From an uncultured Candidatus Pelagibacter sp. (lineage in GTDB: Bacteria; Pseudomonadota; Alphaproteobacteria; Pelagibacterales; Pelagibacteraceae), in contig CAJQSQ010000002.1 in the NCBI GenBank assembly GCA_905616395.1, forward strand, positions 1 to 64,000: a DNA stretch of 64,000 nucleotides, in the 5' to 3' direction. The notes below the pieces were generated by a model. It had not been told where the DNA came from. It saw only the letters and a list, made by a program, of their open reading frames with translations, and made no database searches. The position numbers and the translations under genes were made by a program. Below, one piece after another: positions 27,809 through 36,556 of the stretch (positions are counted from its first letter, which is position 1; every line of letters starts with the position of its first letter).

Positions 27809-29290
27809 ATGACAAAAATTCAAAACTTTAAAATGTACATAGACGGTCAATGGGTTGATTCTGAATCAGGTAAAACAATTGAAACTTTAAACCCAGAGAA
27901 TAATGAGGTTTGGGCAACCGTACCTGAGGCAAGCACAAAAGATGTTGATAAAGCAGTTAAGGCTGCACAAAAGGCTTTTGAAAACTCGTGGGCTAATTTA
28001 CATCCAAGAGTAAGGGCTAAGTATTTAAGATCTCTAGCAGATCAATTAAGAGAAAATGCAGAACACCTTGGTACCATTGAAACTATTGATACAGGTAAAA
28101 TTTTCAGAGAAACTAAAACTCAAGCTAATTATATAGCAGAGTATTATGATTATTTTGCGGGTCTTGCAGATAAAGTTGAAGGTACCGTTGTACCAATAGA
28201 TAAACCAGACATGCAAGTAACAACAACTAGAATACCTATCGGTGTAGTAGCTGCAATCATTCCATGGAATTCTCAAATGTTATTAACTGCTGTAAAACTT
28301 GCACCCGCATTAGCAATGGGAAATACCGTTGTAATAAAAGCATCTGAGCTTGCACCAGTAACTTTGTTAGAATTTGCAAAATTAGTTGAAAAGTCAGGAA
28401 TACCAAAAGGAGTAGTTAATATAATCACAGGTTTAGGTGAGCCTTGTGGTAAGGCTCTAACTACACATGATCTTGTGGAGCGAATTGCATTCACTGGTGG
28501 GCCTGAGACAGCAAAACATATTATAAAAAACTCTGCTGAAAACTTGTCACAAGTGAGCTTAGAGCTTGGTGGTAAAAGCCCAGTCGTTGTATTTAACGAT
28601 GCTGAGCAAGAAAATGCTCTTAATGGAATTACTGCTGGAATTTTTGGTGCAAGTGGCCAAAGTTGCATTGCAGGATCAAGGCTCTATATCCAGTCTGAAA
28701 TATACAATGAATTTTTAGATAAATTAGTGGCACAAGCAGAAAAGATAAAATTGGGCGCACCAATGGATAAAGATACTCAAATGGGGCCTTTAAATAGTTT
28801 TAAACAATTAAAAAATATAGAAAAAAATATTAAAGCTACCGTTGAGCAAGGTGGAATTATTAGATGTGGAGGCAAAAGATCCAATATATCTAATAAAGGT
28901 TATTATTTTCCAGCTACTATAATTGAATGTAAAAATCATAACTTACCTACTGCTGAAAATGAATTATTTGGCCCAGTATTGTCTGTAATGAAATTTGATA
29001 CAGAAGAGCAGGCTATTAAATTAATGAATGATAATAAGTATGGATTATCCTCTGGAGTTTATTCATCAAACCTTGGAAGGGGTATGCGGGTTTCTAAAGC
29101 TGTTAGAGCTGGAATAGTTTTTGTTAACACATATAGATTAATTTCACCTATGGCACCATTTGGAGGAATTAAAGATAGTGGTTATGGCAAAGAGGCAGGC
29201 ATTGAGTCTATTAAAGAATATACAAGAATAAAAACGACATGGTATAATTCTTCGGATAAACCGATGACCGACCCATTCACAATGGGATAG
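27809..29290 (+). CDS. Aldehyde dehydrogenase
   Basis: This 493-residue aldehyde dehydrogenase has catalytic glutamate context SLELGGKSPVV, nucleophile context GASGQSCIAGSRL and C-terminal PFGGIKDSGYGKEAG. It resembles the betaine-aldehyde / hydroxymuconic-semialdehyde type. Its ATG directly follows the hydrolase stop, so it is cotranscribed. In context it would oxidise an aldehyde released from the monooxygenase-hydrolase steps. Substrate specificity cannot be read from sequence. Confidence 0.92.
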   Translation: MTKIQNFKMYIDGQWVDSESGKTIETLNPENNEVWATVPEASTKDVDKAVKAAQKAFENSWANLHPRVRAKYLRSLADQLRENAEHLGTIETIDTGKIFRETKTQANYIAEYYDYFAGLADKVEGTVVPIDKPDMQVTTTRIPIGVVAAIIPWNSQMLLTAVKLAPALAMGNTVVIKASELAPVTLLEFAKLVEKSGIPKGVVNIITGLGEPCGKALTTHDLVERIAFTGGPETAKHIIKNSAENLSQVSLELGGKSPVVVFNDAEQENALNGITAGIFGASGQSCIAGSRLYIQSEIYNEFLDKLVAQAEKIKLGAPMDKDTQMGPLNSFKQLKNIEKNIKATVEQGGIIRCGGKRSNISNKGYYFPATIIECKNHNLPTAENELFGPVLSVMKFDTEEQAIKLMNDNKYGLSSGVYSSNLGRGMRVSKAVRAGIVFVNTYRLISPMAPFGGIKDSGYGKEAGIESIKEYTRIKTTWYNSSDKPMTDPFTMG

Positions 29291-29294
29291 TTAA

Positions 29295-30152
29295 TTGCCA
29301 TTAAAACATTTATTAATTTTGCTTTTTATAGCAGTGGTTCATGGGAGTGCCTTTCCTTTTACTAAATTAGTATTAAATGATTCAGTACCTCCAATTCTTA
29401 TGGCATCTCTTAGAATGGGAATAGTATTGATCTTACTAATACCCTTTTGGAGATTTAAAATACCAGAAAAAAAATATTTCCCTTCTTTGATAGCATTCTC
29501 TATTTCAATGGGAGTTATGGTTTATGTATTTATGACTCTAGCTCTTTATCATTCAACAGTTATATCTCCAGTAATTGTAGGATCCCAGTTAGCAATACCA
29601 TTTGGAATTCTTGCAAGTGCAGTTATGCTTGGTGAGAATATAAGTACAAAAAAATGGATATTAATCTTTAGTGCTTTTGCTGGAATTATGATTATATTTT
29701 TTGATCCAAAACTGGTTGATAACTTTCTAGGATTATTTTTTGCAAGTTTGATGGCTTTATCTTTTGCTTTAGCTCAAGTCTACTCAAGACGATTAAGAGA
29801 ATTAGATATCAGTTTAACAAATGCATTTACTGGCTTATTTGGTTTTATAATATTATTTGTTGTTTCATATTTTATTGAAGGAGATACAATTTTAAATATT
29901 ACATCAATAAATCTAAGCTCTTGGTTATTAATTTCATACCAGGCTATAGTGGTTTCCTTAGGCGCCCACTTGCTAATGTTTTACTTGTATAAATTCTACA
30001 CAGTGGGGCAAATCTTTCCCTCCTACTCTTTATTTCCAATTTTTGGCATAGGGCTAACTTTTTTAATATTTGATGAGGTTCCAACGATTTTATTTCTTGT
30101 TGGGGGTATAATTGTTATAAGTTCGGTGCTTTTACTTCATAAAATAAGGTAA
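29295..30152 (+). CDS. EamA/DMT-family carrier
   Basis: This 285-residue membrane protein has about ten helices arranged as two EamA repeats; repeat 1 begins HGSAFPFTKLVLND and repeat 2 near LSFALAQVYSRRLREL. The start is a TTG at 29295, 4 bp after the dehydrogenase stop, and no in-frame ATG lies nearby. DMT carriers move amino acids, nucleosides or other metabolites. Its place at the end of the catabolic operon suggests it moves the substrate or a product. Confidence 0.85.
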   Translation: MPLKHLLILLFIAVVHGSAFPFTKLVLNDSVPPILMASLRMGIVLILLIPFWRFKIPEKKYFPSLIAFSISMGVMVYVFMTLALYHSTVISPVIVGSQLAIPFGILASAVMLGENISTKKWILIFSAFAGIMIIFFDPKLVDNFLGLFFASLMALSFALAQVYSRRLRELDISLTNAFTGLFGFIILFVVSYFIEGDTILNITSINLSSWLLISYQAIVVSLGAHLLMFYLYKFYTVGQIFPSYSLFPIFGIGLTFLIFDEVPTILFLVGGIIVISSVLLLHKIR

Positions 30153-30160
30153 TTTACCCA

Positions 30161-30189
30161 TTGAAATACTAGATTAATCATAATTTAAT
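30161..30189 (+). promoter_or_regulatory. Predicted promoter of the LivK-like binding-protein gene
   Basis: TTGAAA (30161-30166) and TTTAAT (30184-30189) are separated by exactly 17 bp, with a predicted start near 30196 and a leader of about 33 nt. Box spacing and leader length match the promoter predicted for the other binding protein at 21958-21986. Confidence 0.55.
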
Positions 30190-30202
30190 CAGTTTTTTAT
30201 AA

Positions 30203-30214
30203 ATTGTTAACAAT
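30203..30214 (+). promoter_or_regulatory. 12-bp palindrome ATTGTTAACAAT in the binding-protein leader
   Basis: A perfect 12-bp palindrome centred on GTTAAC starts 13 nt after the predicted -10 box and ends 14 nt before the ATG at 30229. The same two distances are found at 21933-21944. A strong Shine-Dalgarno sequence (AGAGGA) follows it. Confidence 0.55.
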
Positions 30215-30228
30215 CAAAGAGGAAAATA

Positions 30229-31413
30229 ATGAAAAAACTATTTATTGCTGCATTTATATTCGTTTCAACGTTTACAACGAGTACATTCGCAGAAGTTAAG
30301 ATGGGAATTATATTAGGATTTACTGGTCCTATTGAATCTCTAACACCAGCTATGGCTGCATCTGCAGAGCTTGCTTTTAAAGAAGCTTCTGATTCAGGTT
30401 CGCTATTAGGTGGAGAAACTATTTCAGTAGTAAGAGCAGACTCAACTTGTGTTGATTCAGCAGCAGCAACAGCAGCAGCAGAAGGTGTTATCGCACAAGG
30501 TGTTGCAGCAATTATGGGTGCTGACTGTTCAGGTGTAACTGGTGCTATCGCATCTAATGTTGCTGTACCAAATGGTGTAGTAATGATTTCACCATCAGCA
30601 ACTTCGCCAGGACTTACAACTTTAGATGATAAGGGTTTCTTTTTTAGAACAGCCCCATCTGATGCTAGAGGTGGTCAAGTTTTAGCTGATATTACTAAAG
30701 ATAGAAGAATCAAAAGTGTAGCAATTACTTACACTAACAATGACTATGGAAAAGGTTTAGCTGATGTTTATGCAGCAGCGGTAAAAGCTCATGGTATTAA
30801 AGTAACAATTGTATCTGCACATGAAGATGGGAAAGCTGATTACTCATCTGAAGTAGCTACTTTAGCGTCAGCAGGTGGTGATGCAGTAGCAGTAATTGGT
30901 TACCTAGACCAAGGTGGAAAAGGAATTATTCAAGGTTCTTTAGACTCTGGTGCATTTGATAAATTTATTTTATCCGATGGTATGATCGGTGACTCGTTAA
31001 CTGATGCTTTTGGAAAAGATTTAAATAAATCTTTTGGTTCAATGCCTGGTTCAATGAATGAAAAAACAGCAGGTACTTTTGCGTCTGTTGCTAAAGCAGC
31101 TGGTATCGACTCGTCTGGACCTTACACTGGTGAATCTTATGATGCAGCAGCTTTAATCGTTCTTGCGATGCAGGCAGGTGGATCAGCTGATAGAGCTTCT
31201 ATTGCTAAGAATGTAATGGATGTTGCTAACGGTCCTGGAACTAAAATTTATCCAGGTGAACTTAAAAAAGGTTTAGATTTATTAGCTAAAGGTAAAAAAG
31301 TTGACTACGAAGGTGCAACTGGAGTTTCTTTTACTAGCGTTGGTGAAGCTGAGGGTTCTTTCTTAGAGAAAGAAATCAAAGGTGGAAAATTTAAAAATAA
31401 AAAACAAAGATAA
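30229..31413 (+). CDS. Branched-chain-type ABC transporter substrate-binding protein
   Basis: This 394-residue protein has a signal peptide cut after TSTFA and a type I periplasmic-binding fold of the Leu/Ile/Val (peripla_BP_6) class: ILGFTGPIESLTPAMAASAE, then SVVRADSTCVDSAAA, SATSPGLTT and YTNNDYGKGLADVY. The gene is more GC-rich than its neighbours, with Ala/Gly-rich stretches, as expected for a very abundant protein. The permeases and ATPases that fit it are probably those at 33470-37350 on the opposite strand. The ligand is not known. Confidence 0.9.
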   Translation: MKKLFIAAFIFVSTFTTSTFAEVKMGIILGFTGPIESLTPAMAASAELAFKEASDSGSLLGGETISVVRADSTCVDSAAATAAAEGVIAQGVAAIMGADCSGVTGAIASNVAVPNGVVMISPSATSPGLTTLDDKGFFFRTAPSDARGGQVLADITKDRRIKSVAITYTNNDYGKGLADVYAAAVKAHGIKVTIVSAHEDGKADYSSEVATLASAGGDAVAVIGYLDQGGKGIIQGSLDSGAFDKFILSDGMIGDSLTDAFGKDLNKSFGSMPGSMNEKTAGTFASVAKAAGIDSSGPYTGESYDAAALIVLAMQAGGSADRASIAKNVMDVANGPGTKIYPGELKKGLDLLAKGKKVDYEGATGVSFTSVGEAEGSFLEKEIKGGKFKNKKQR

Positions 31414-31429
31414 TTAAAATTTTAGTTTT

Positions 31430-31463
31430 AAAACCCTCTGCAGTGAAAATTGTTGGGGGTTTT
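31430..31463 (+). terminator. Rho-independent terminator after the binding-protein gene
   Basis: A stem AAAACCCTC / GGGGGTTTT (nine pairs, one of them G-U) with a 16-nt loop is followed by further T residues. It lies between convergent genes and may also act weakly on the opposite strand. Confidence 0.75.
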
Positions 31464-31467
31464 TTAT

Positions 31468-32229
31468 CTAAAAATTACTGATAATCCTAAAAAACCCAAA
31501 TATTGAGATGAATATAAGAAAGTAAAAAACGACTTTTCTATAAGTCTCCTCTTTACTTTTAATAAAAAATTTATCACCAATATAAACACCTATTGGTAAA
31601 ATAATAATCAATGGAACGGTCCTATAAATAGTTGTGACATCTACAATTCCAGCAAAAAAACTAAGAGTAAAAGCATAAATATCTGTTAAGAAAAATAATG
31701 CTGCTAATGAACCTCTGATTATCGCAGGTTGAATGCTTGTAACCAATAAGAATAGTGCAACAGGCATTCCTCCTAAAGTAGTTAATCCATTTAATGTTCC
31801 AGAAATTATTCCTGTAAAGAATTTTCCATAATTGTTATTAATCTTTTGATTCACGTAGCCTCTCATTAATAAAAATGAAAAAATTATAATTAGTACACAA
31901 ACAGATAGATGTGTGACGTCAGGGGTTAAATATTTCAATAGATAGATACCAACAGGAGAACCAATAATTATTCCAAATAATAGTTTTACAACAAAATTCC
32001 AATCTATTTTGTTCCATATATATGGAACCATAAAAATACTAATAATTACCTCAAGTATTAGAATAATTGGAACTATTTCTATCGCTGGAAGAATAAAAGA
32101 AAAACCTGAGATACATGTTGCTGAAAAGCCAAAGCCATTAAATCCTCTTATAATAGATGCAATAAATACGGTAAATATTACAAAATAAATTTCAACTAAG
32201 CTGAGTTGAAAATAAGCTAGTAAATCCAT
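31468..32229 (-). CDS. TauE/SafE-family membrane transporter
   Basis: This 253-residue protein has about eight hydrophobic helices. The motif RGFNGFGFSATCISG near the N terminus and the mid-protein TGIISGTLNGLTTLGGMPVALFL match the TauE/SafE (sulfite exporter-like) family. Members move sulfur- or carbon-containing organic anions. It lies 1 bp after the MFS gene. It ends just 2 bp from the terminator of the convergent binding-protein gene. Confidence 0.88.
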   Translation of the reverse strand: MDLLAYFQLSLVEIYFVIFTVFIASIIRGFNGFGFSATCISGFSFILPAIEIVPIILILEVIISIFMVPYIWNKIDWNFVVKLLFGIIIGSPVGIYLLKYLTPDVTHLSVCVLIIIFSFLLMRGYVNQKINNNYGKFFTGIISGTLNGLTTLGGMPVALFLLVTSIQPAIIRGSLAALFFLTDIYAFTLSFFAGIVDVTTIYRTVPLIIILPIGVYIGDKFFIKSKEETYRKVVFYFLIFISIFGFFRIISNF

Positions 32230-32230
32230 C

Positions 32231-33394
32231 TTACTTTCTCTCTTTAAAATCAGCTCTTAATGTTGACAAAATAATTAAAACTAAAAATATTATACAAATT
32301 AAATTCATTGTTTTCCAACTTGTTAAGGTTAAGAAAACTCCCGCAGATAAACTTGCAGTTGCTTGAATTGAATAAACTATTAAATCATTAAAACCTTGTG
32401 CTTTAAATTTTTCATTTTCTCTATACGATAGAACTAACAAACTTGTTCCTGATATAAATAAAAAGTTCCAACCAAATCCTAAAAATATTAATGCAATTAG
32501 GTAATTAGTAAAATTTTGATCAAAGAAACTAGTTAAAACTGTTATTAAAAATAAAAATACACCAGCATACATTATTTTACTATGTCCAAATTTTCTTATC
32601 AAATTACCAGTAACTAATGATGGTAAAAACATAGCTGCAATATGAAGTTGAATTACCAATCCTGTTTTAGTTAAACTTATTTTTTCCATTACATGCATAC
32701 TTATTGGTGTAGCTGTCATTAAAAATGCCATTACCGCGTAAGCAAATGCAGAAGCAATTAATGCTTGTAAAAATCTTGGTTGAGAAATTAATTCTAAATA
32801 GCTTCGTGAATTTTCTTTGTTAACATTATTTGGTTTGTGTCCATCTTTATAAAAATATAGAAAAATTGTTGATGTAAGTGTTAAAGCTGCAAGTACGATG
32901 TACGATCCAGCATATAAATGTTCAGAAATAATTTCTTTTGAAAAATTGGCCGCATTTGGTCCTATAAAAGCTGATCCTATTCCTGCTAATAATATTATTG
33001 ATATAGCTTTAGGTGCCATATCTTTTTTTACTGTTTCAACAGCTGCAAAACGGTATTGATGGCTAAAAGCTACTCCTGCCCCAAGTAAAAAACATGCAAA
33101 GTTAAATAAAATAAAACTTTCACTGATTATTGAGTAAGCAGCAAGCAGTGATGACAATGAGCTTCCAATTGAAGAAAAAATAAAGCCTGCTCTTCGACCA
33201 ATTATACTCATAATTTTTGCAGCAAAGATTGCAAAAATTGCAACACCTACAATTGATAAAGCCATTGGTAATGTTGCTAAAGATTTTATTGGGCTAAACT
33301 GAGAGCCAATTATGCCACTTAAGAAAACTGTAACTGGTGCTGCGGTAAAAGCAAAGATCTGACTTAAAATCAACAACCATAAATTCTTATTCAT
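32231..33394 (-). CDS. Major facilitator superfamily transporter
   Basis: This 387-residue protein has about twelve helices. Between helices 2 and 3 the loop KIMSIIGRRAGFIFS is the MFS motif-A equivalent, and the matching loop in the second half is GNLIRKFGHSKIMY. No substrate-specific family is recognised. Its ATG overlaps the stop of a 22-codon open frame upstream (TAATG). The gene precedes a TauE/SafE carrier, so both may be part of the extended transporter operon. Confidence 0.85.
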   Translation of the reverse strand: MNKNLWLLILSQIFAFTAAPVTVFLSGIIGSQFSPIKSLATLPMALSIVGVAIFAIFAAKIMSIIGRRAGFIFSSIGSSLSSLLAAYSIISESFILFNFACFLLGAGVAFSHQYRFAAVETVKKDMAPKAISIILLAGIGSAFIGPNAANFSKEIISEHLYAGSYIVLAALTLTSTIFLYFYKDGHKPNNVNKENSRSYLELISQPRFLQALIASAFAYAVMAFLMTATPISMHVMEKISLTKTGLVIQLHIAAMFLPSLVTGNLIRKFGHSKIMYAGVFLFLITVLTSFFDQNFTNYLIALIFLGFGWNFLFISGTSLLVLSYRENEKFKAQGFNDLIVYSIQATASLSAGVFLTLTSWKTMNLICIIFLVLIILSTLRADFKERK

Positions 33395-33462
33395 TAAAAA
33401 AAATATTTATCACCGATGTACATAGCCCATGCTACTGCAGCACCAAGTATAATATATTTCAT
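33394..33462 (-). CDS. Putative 22-residue membrane peptide in the livM-MFS gap
   Basis: A short open frame starts at ATG 33462, 7 bp after the livM-like stop, and ends in TAA whose last base is the A of the MFS ATG (TAATG). The peptide begins MKYIILGAAVAWAMYIGD and ends in aromatic residues, as a single short membrane helix would. Evidence is its exact fit in the gap and the one-base overlap, which this genome uses repeatedly between real genes. No Shine-Dalgarno sequence is evident. It could also be chance. Confidence 0.4.
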   Translation of the reverse strand: MKYIILGAAVAWAMYIGDKYFF

Positions 33463-33469
33463 AATAATT

Positions 33470-34840
33470 TTATTTTATTTCTATTTTCTCAGGAAGTATA
33501 CCTTTAGGGCGATACCTCATAATTAACAATAAACCCATTCCCATCATTAAATACCTAAAGTAAGGAACGCTTTCTGTTAAATGCACTTTTAGCTCATGAG
33601 TCTCTGGAAGACCCATAGTAAACAGGTTAATCAAGAACAAGGATATCGGTGCAGCCTCAATCCATAGAAACCATACTGCAAATCCACCTAAAATAGCCCC
33701 AAAATTATTTCCACTACCACCAACAATTACCATTACCCAAATTAAAAAAGTATATCTCATTGGCCTGTAACTACCAGGTGTGAATAAACCATCTTGAGTG
33801 ACTAACATTGCACCTGCAATACCAACAATTGCTGAACCTAAAATAAATATCAACAAATGTTGTTTGACAACATTTTTACCCATTGCATTCGCTGCTTCTT
33901 CGTTGTCTCTAATAGCTCTCATCATTCTTCCCCATGGAGAATAAAGTGCTTTTTGCGTAACTATTAATAAAACAATAACTACAATTAAGAATAAACCTGA
34001 ATAACAAAGTTTTACAAAAACTGAAGATCCTTCAATGACCAACTGATTAAGTGCAGCTTGTTTATCTGCAATATTGGAAATTAATTCTAATTTTCCTGAA
34101 TTAAATTTTGCAACTAAATTTATAAACCATTCAGTTGTCTGAAGGTTAACCTCATAAGGTACTGGTCGATCTAATCCAATTACGTTCTTAACACCTCTTG
34201 CCAACCAATCTTCATGTTTGATTATAGCAATAACAATTTCTGAAATAAGTAATGTAGCAATAGCTAGGTAGTCAGCACGTAAACCAAGAGCAACCTTACC
34301 TACAATAAATGCCAATCCAGCTGCAAAGAAAGCTCCAACTATCCATGAAAATACTATTGGTAAACCTAAGCCTCCAAGAAATCCTGTTGTTGCTGGGTTT
34401 ACTGCTTCGATTGCTTCAATGCCTGACTCAGAAGTAATTCTTATAATTACAATTCCAGCAATTATAATTCCGGCTATTCCATATGTTCTTATTTTTGATT
34501 TCTCAAAATTTTTTAAAATAAACCGAATAAGAAAAACTATTGCAATTATTAGACATAGACATATTAGAATATCAAATCCACCTGCACTCCATGCTTCTGG
34601 AACAGGATCAACTGATATTAAAACTGCAGCCAACCCTCCTAAGGCTGCATAACCCATAAGACCAAAATTAATTAAACCAGCATAGCCCCATTGCACATTT
34701 GCTCCCATAGTCATAACTGCTGAAATTAGACACATATTAAAAATTGAAAGAGCAACATTCCATGATTGAAATATTCCAACTAAAATAATTAAACCCATCA
34801 TTATTGCGTAAGCTGCAATTATATTTAGATTCTTTCTCAC
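33470..34840 (-). CDS. livM: Branched-chain-type ABC permease, LivM-like (long form)
   Basis: This 456-residue permease is longer than usual for LivM (about 300-430). The family core MGANVQWGYAGLINFG, RADYLAIATLLISE and AIRDNEEAANAMGKNV is present. The extra length comes from an extended helix pair near residues 95-145 and a loop around 215-275 (for example LVAKFNSGKLELISN). It overlaps the livH-like gene by 4 bp. It works with that protein and the two ATPases upstream. Confidence 0.9.
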   Translation of the reverse strand: MRKNLNIIAAYAIMMGLIILVGIFQSWNVALSIFNMCLISAVMTMGANVQWGYAGLINFGLMGYAALGGLAAVLISVDPVPEAWSAGGFDILICLCLIIAIVFLIRFILKNFEKSKIRTYGIAGIIIAGIVIIRITSESGIEAIEAVNPATTGFLGGLGLPIVFSWIVGAFFAAGLAFIVGKVALGLRADYLAIATLLISEIVIAIIKHEDWLARGVKNVIGLDRPVPYEVNLQTTEWFINLVAKFNSGKLELISNIADKQAALNQLVIEGSSVFVKLCYSGLFLIVVIVLLIVTQKALYSPWGRMMRAIRDNEEAANAMGKNVVKQHLLIFILGSAIVGIAGAMLVTQDGLFTPGSYRPMRYTFLIWVMVIVGGSGNNFGAILGGFAVWFLWIEAAPISLFLINLFTMGLPETHELKVHLTESVPYFRYLMMGMGLLLIMRYRPKGILPEKIEIK

Positions 34841-35847
34841 AGTACTTTCCCTTTAAATATGCCATTGGGTCTGTAGAGCAAAACAATCACCAGTATAGAA
34901 AATGATACAGCGAATTTATAATCAGTTGATAATAATTGCACTAATGTTTCTGGCTCCATACTTTCTGGTAAAATATACATAAAAAATTTCTTATATGCGT
35001 AAGTAATAAATATCTCTGAAAAAGCTATGACATATCCCCCTAAAAATGCTCCAAATGGGTTTCCTATACCACCAACAATTGCTGCAGCAAAAATTGGTAA
35101 CATGTTGTTAAAGTAAGTAAAAGGCTTGAAACTTTTATCCAAACCATACAAAGCACCACCAATAGTTGCTAAAATACCAGCAATAATCCATGTAATCATA
35201 ACTACTCTTTTAGGGTCAATTCCTGATAATAGAGCCAAATCTTCATTGTCTGAATAAGCACGCATACTTTTTCCTGTTTTAGTTTTGTTTAAAAACCAAA
35301 ATAAAATTGAAACTAATATTAATGTTATGAATATTGTTAATACTTGACTGGATTTAATTGCTAAGCCTTCATTAAGTCCTGTCATTTCTTTAAACTCACC
35401 TGCTTTGATAATAAATTTTTCTCCATCAAAGAATCTTCTGTCAGCAGGACCAATTATTATTCTTACAACAGCTTGTGTTACGAACATTACACCTATACTT
35501 ACCATTGCAAGTTGAACTGGTGGACTTTTACTTACCCTGTAATACCTAAATACAAATTTATCTATAAAGAGCATGTAACCAATCATAAAAATTATTGCAA
35601 AAGGTATCGCAAGCAGGGCTGTTGGTAAAACTCCTAGAGAAATACCAATCGATTGAAAATACCAAGTAATTAAAATGGTCACCATTGCTCCAAATGCCAT
35701 CATGTCTCCAGTTGCAAAATTTGCAAATCTTAAAATCCCATAAATTAAAGTTACAAATATTGCACCAAGTGCTAATTGTGAACCATAAGTTAAAGCTGGA
35801 ACAAAAATATAATTTAACAGTAGTATTATTGCATTTAAAAAATCCAT
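34837..35847 (-). CDS. livH: Branched-chain-type ABC permease, LivH-like
   Basis: This 336-residue permease shows the LivH core: GAIFVTLIYGILRFANFATGD near the N terminus and YSDNEDLALLSGIDPKRVV, GGIGNPFGAFLGGYVIAFSE in the second half. It pairs with the LivM-like subunit; the genes overlap by 4 bp. It starts 1 bp after the LivF-like ATPase stop. Confidence 0.9.
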   Translation of the reverse strand: MDFLNAIILLLNYIFVPALTYGSQLALGAIFVTLIYGILRFANFATGDMMAFGAMVTILITWYFQSIGISLGVLPTALLAIPFAIIFMIGYMLFIDKFVFRYYRVSKSPPVQLAMVSIGVMFVTQAVVRIIIGPADRRFFDGEKFIIKAGEFKEMTGLNEGLAIKSSQVLTIFITLILVSILFWFLNKTKTGKSMRAYSDNEDLALLSGIDPKRVVMITWIIAGILATIGGALYGLDKSFKPFTYFNNMLPIFAAAIVGGIGNPFGAFLGGYVIAFSEIFITYAYKKFFMYILPESMEPETLVQLLSTDYKFAVSFSILVIVLLYRPNGIFKGKVL

Positions 35848-35848
35848 T

Positions 35849-36556
35849 CTATCCTCCCAAAAAAGAGCTTCTTACTCTTGGATCATTTAATAATTCTTTA
35901 CCAGTGCCTGCATATTTATTTTCTCCAGTAACCAGTACATATCCACGATCAGAAATATTCAATGCTTGCTTAGCATTTTGTTCAACCATTAAAATAGCAA
36001 CATTTGTTCTTTTAACTTTAATGATATGATCAAATAATTCATCCATCACTATTGGAGATACACCTGCAGTAGGTTCGTCTAACATTAATACTGATGGTTT
36101 AATCATTAACGCTCGTCCAAGAGCAACTTGTTGTCTTTGACCGCCAGATAATTCACCAACTAACTGATTTCTTTTTTCTCTTAATATTGGAAAGAGTTCA
36201 TAAATTTCCTCTATAACGTTTTGATAATTATCATCTCTTAAATAAGCACCCATTTCTAAGTTTTCTTCAACTGTCATTCCTGCAAAAACATTTTTTGTTT
36301 GTGGCACAAATGAAATACCTTGTCTAACTCTATCTTGCGGTGAAAGTTTTGAAATATCTTTTCCATCAATAACAACAGCACCTGATTTTAAATTTATAAG
36401 ACCAAGTAATGCTTTCATTGCAGTAGATTTACCAGCACCATTAGGTCCTAGAATTGATACTATCTCCCCTCTATTTACATCAACAGAACAAGAGTTAATA
36501 ATATCTGGGCCAGTGCCATAGCCACCTGTCATTTTTACACCTTCAAAAAAAGCCAT
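35849..36556 (-). CDS. livF: Branched-chain-type ABC ATPase, LivF-like
   Basis: This 235-residue ATPase has Walker A GPNGAGKST, signature LSGGQRQQVALGRAL and Walker B VLMLDEPTAGVSP. It is the shorter LivF-type subunit, ending in the typical NDPRVRSSFLGG. Its first base is also the last base of the LivG-like gene. Confidence 0.93.
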   Translation of the reverse strand: MAFFEGVKMTGGYGTGPDIINSCSVDVNRGEIVSILGPNGAGKSTAMKALLGLINLKSGAVVIDGKDISKLSPQDRVRQGISFVPQTKNVFAGMTVEENLEMGAYLRDDNYQNVIEEIYELFPILREKRNQLVGELSGGQRQQVALGRALMIKPSVLMLDEPTAGVSPIVMDELFDHIIKVKRTNVAILMVEQNAKQALNISDRGYVLVTGENKYAGTGKELLNDPRVRSSFLGG

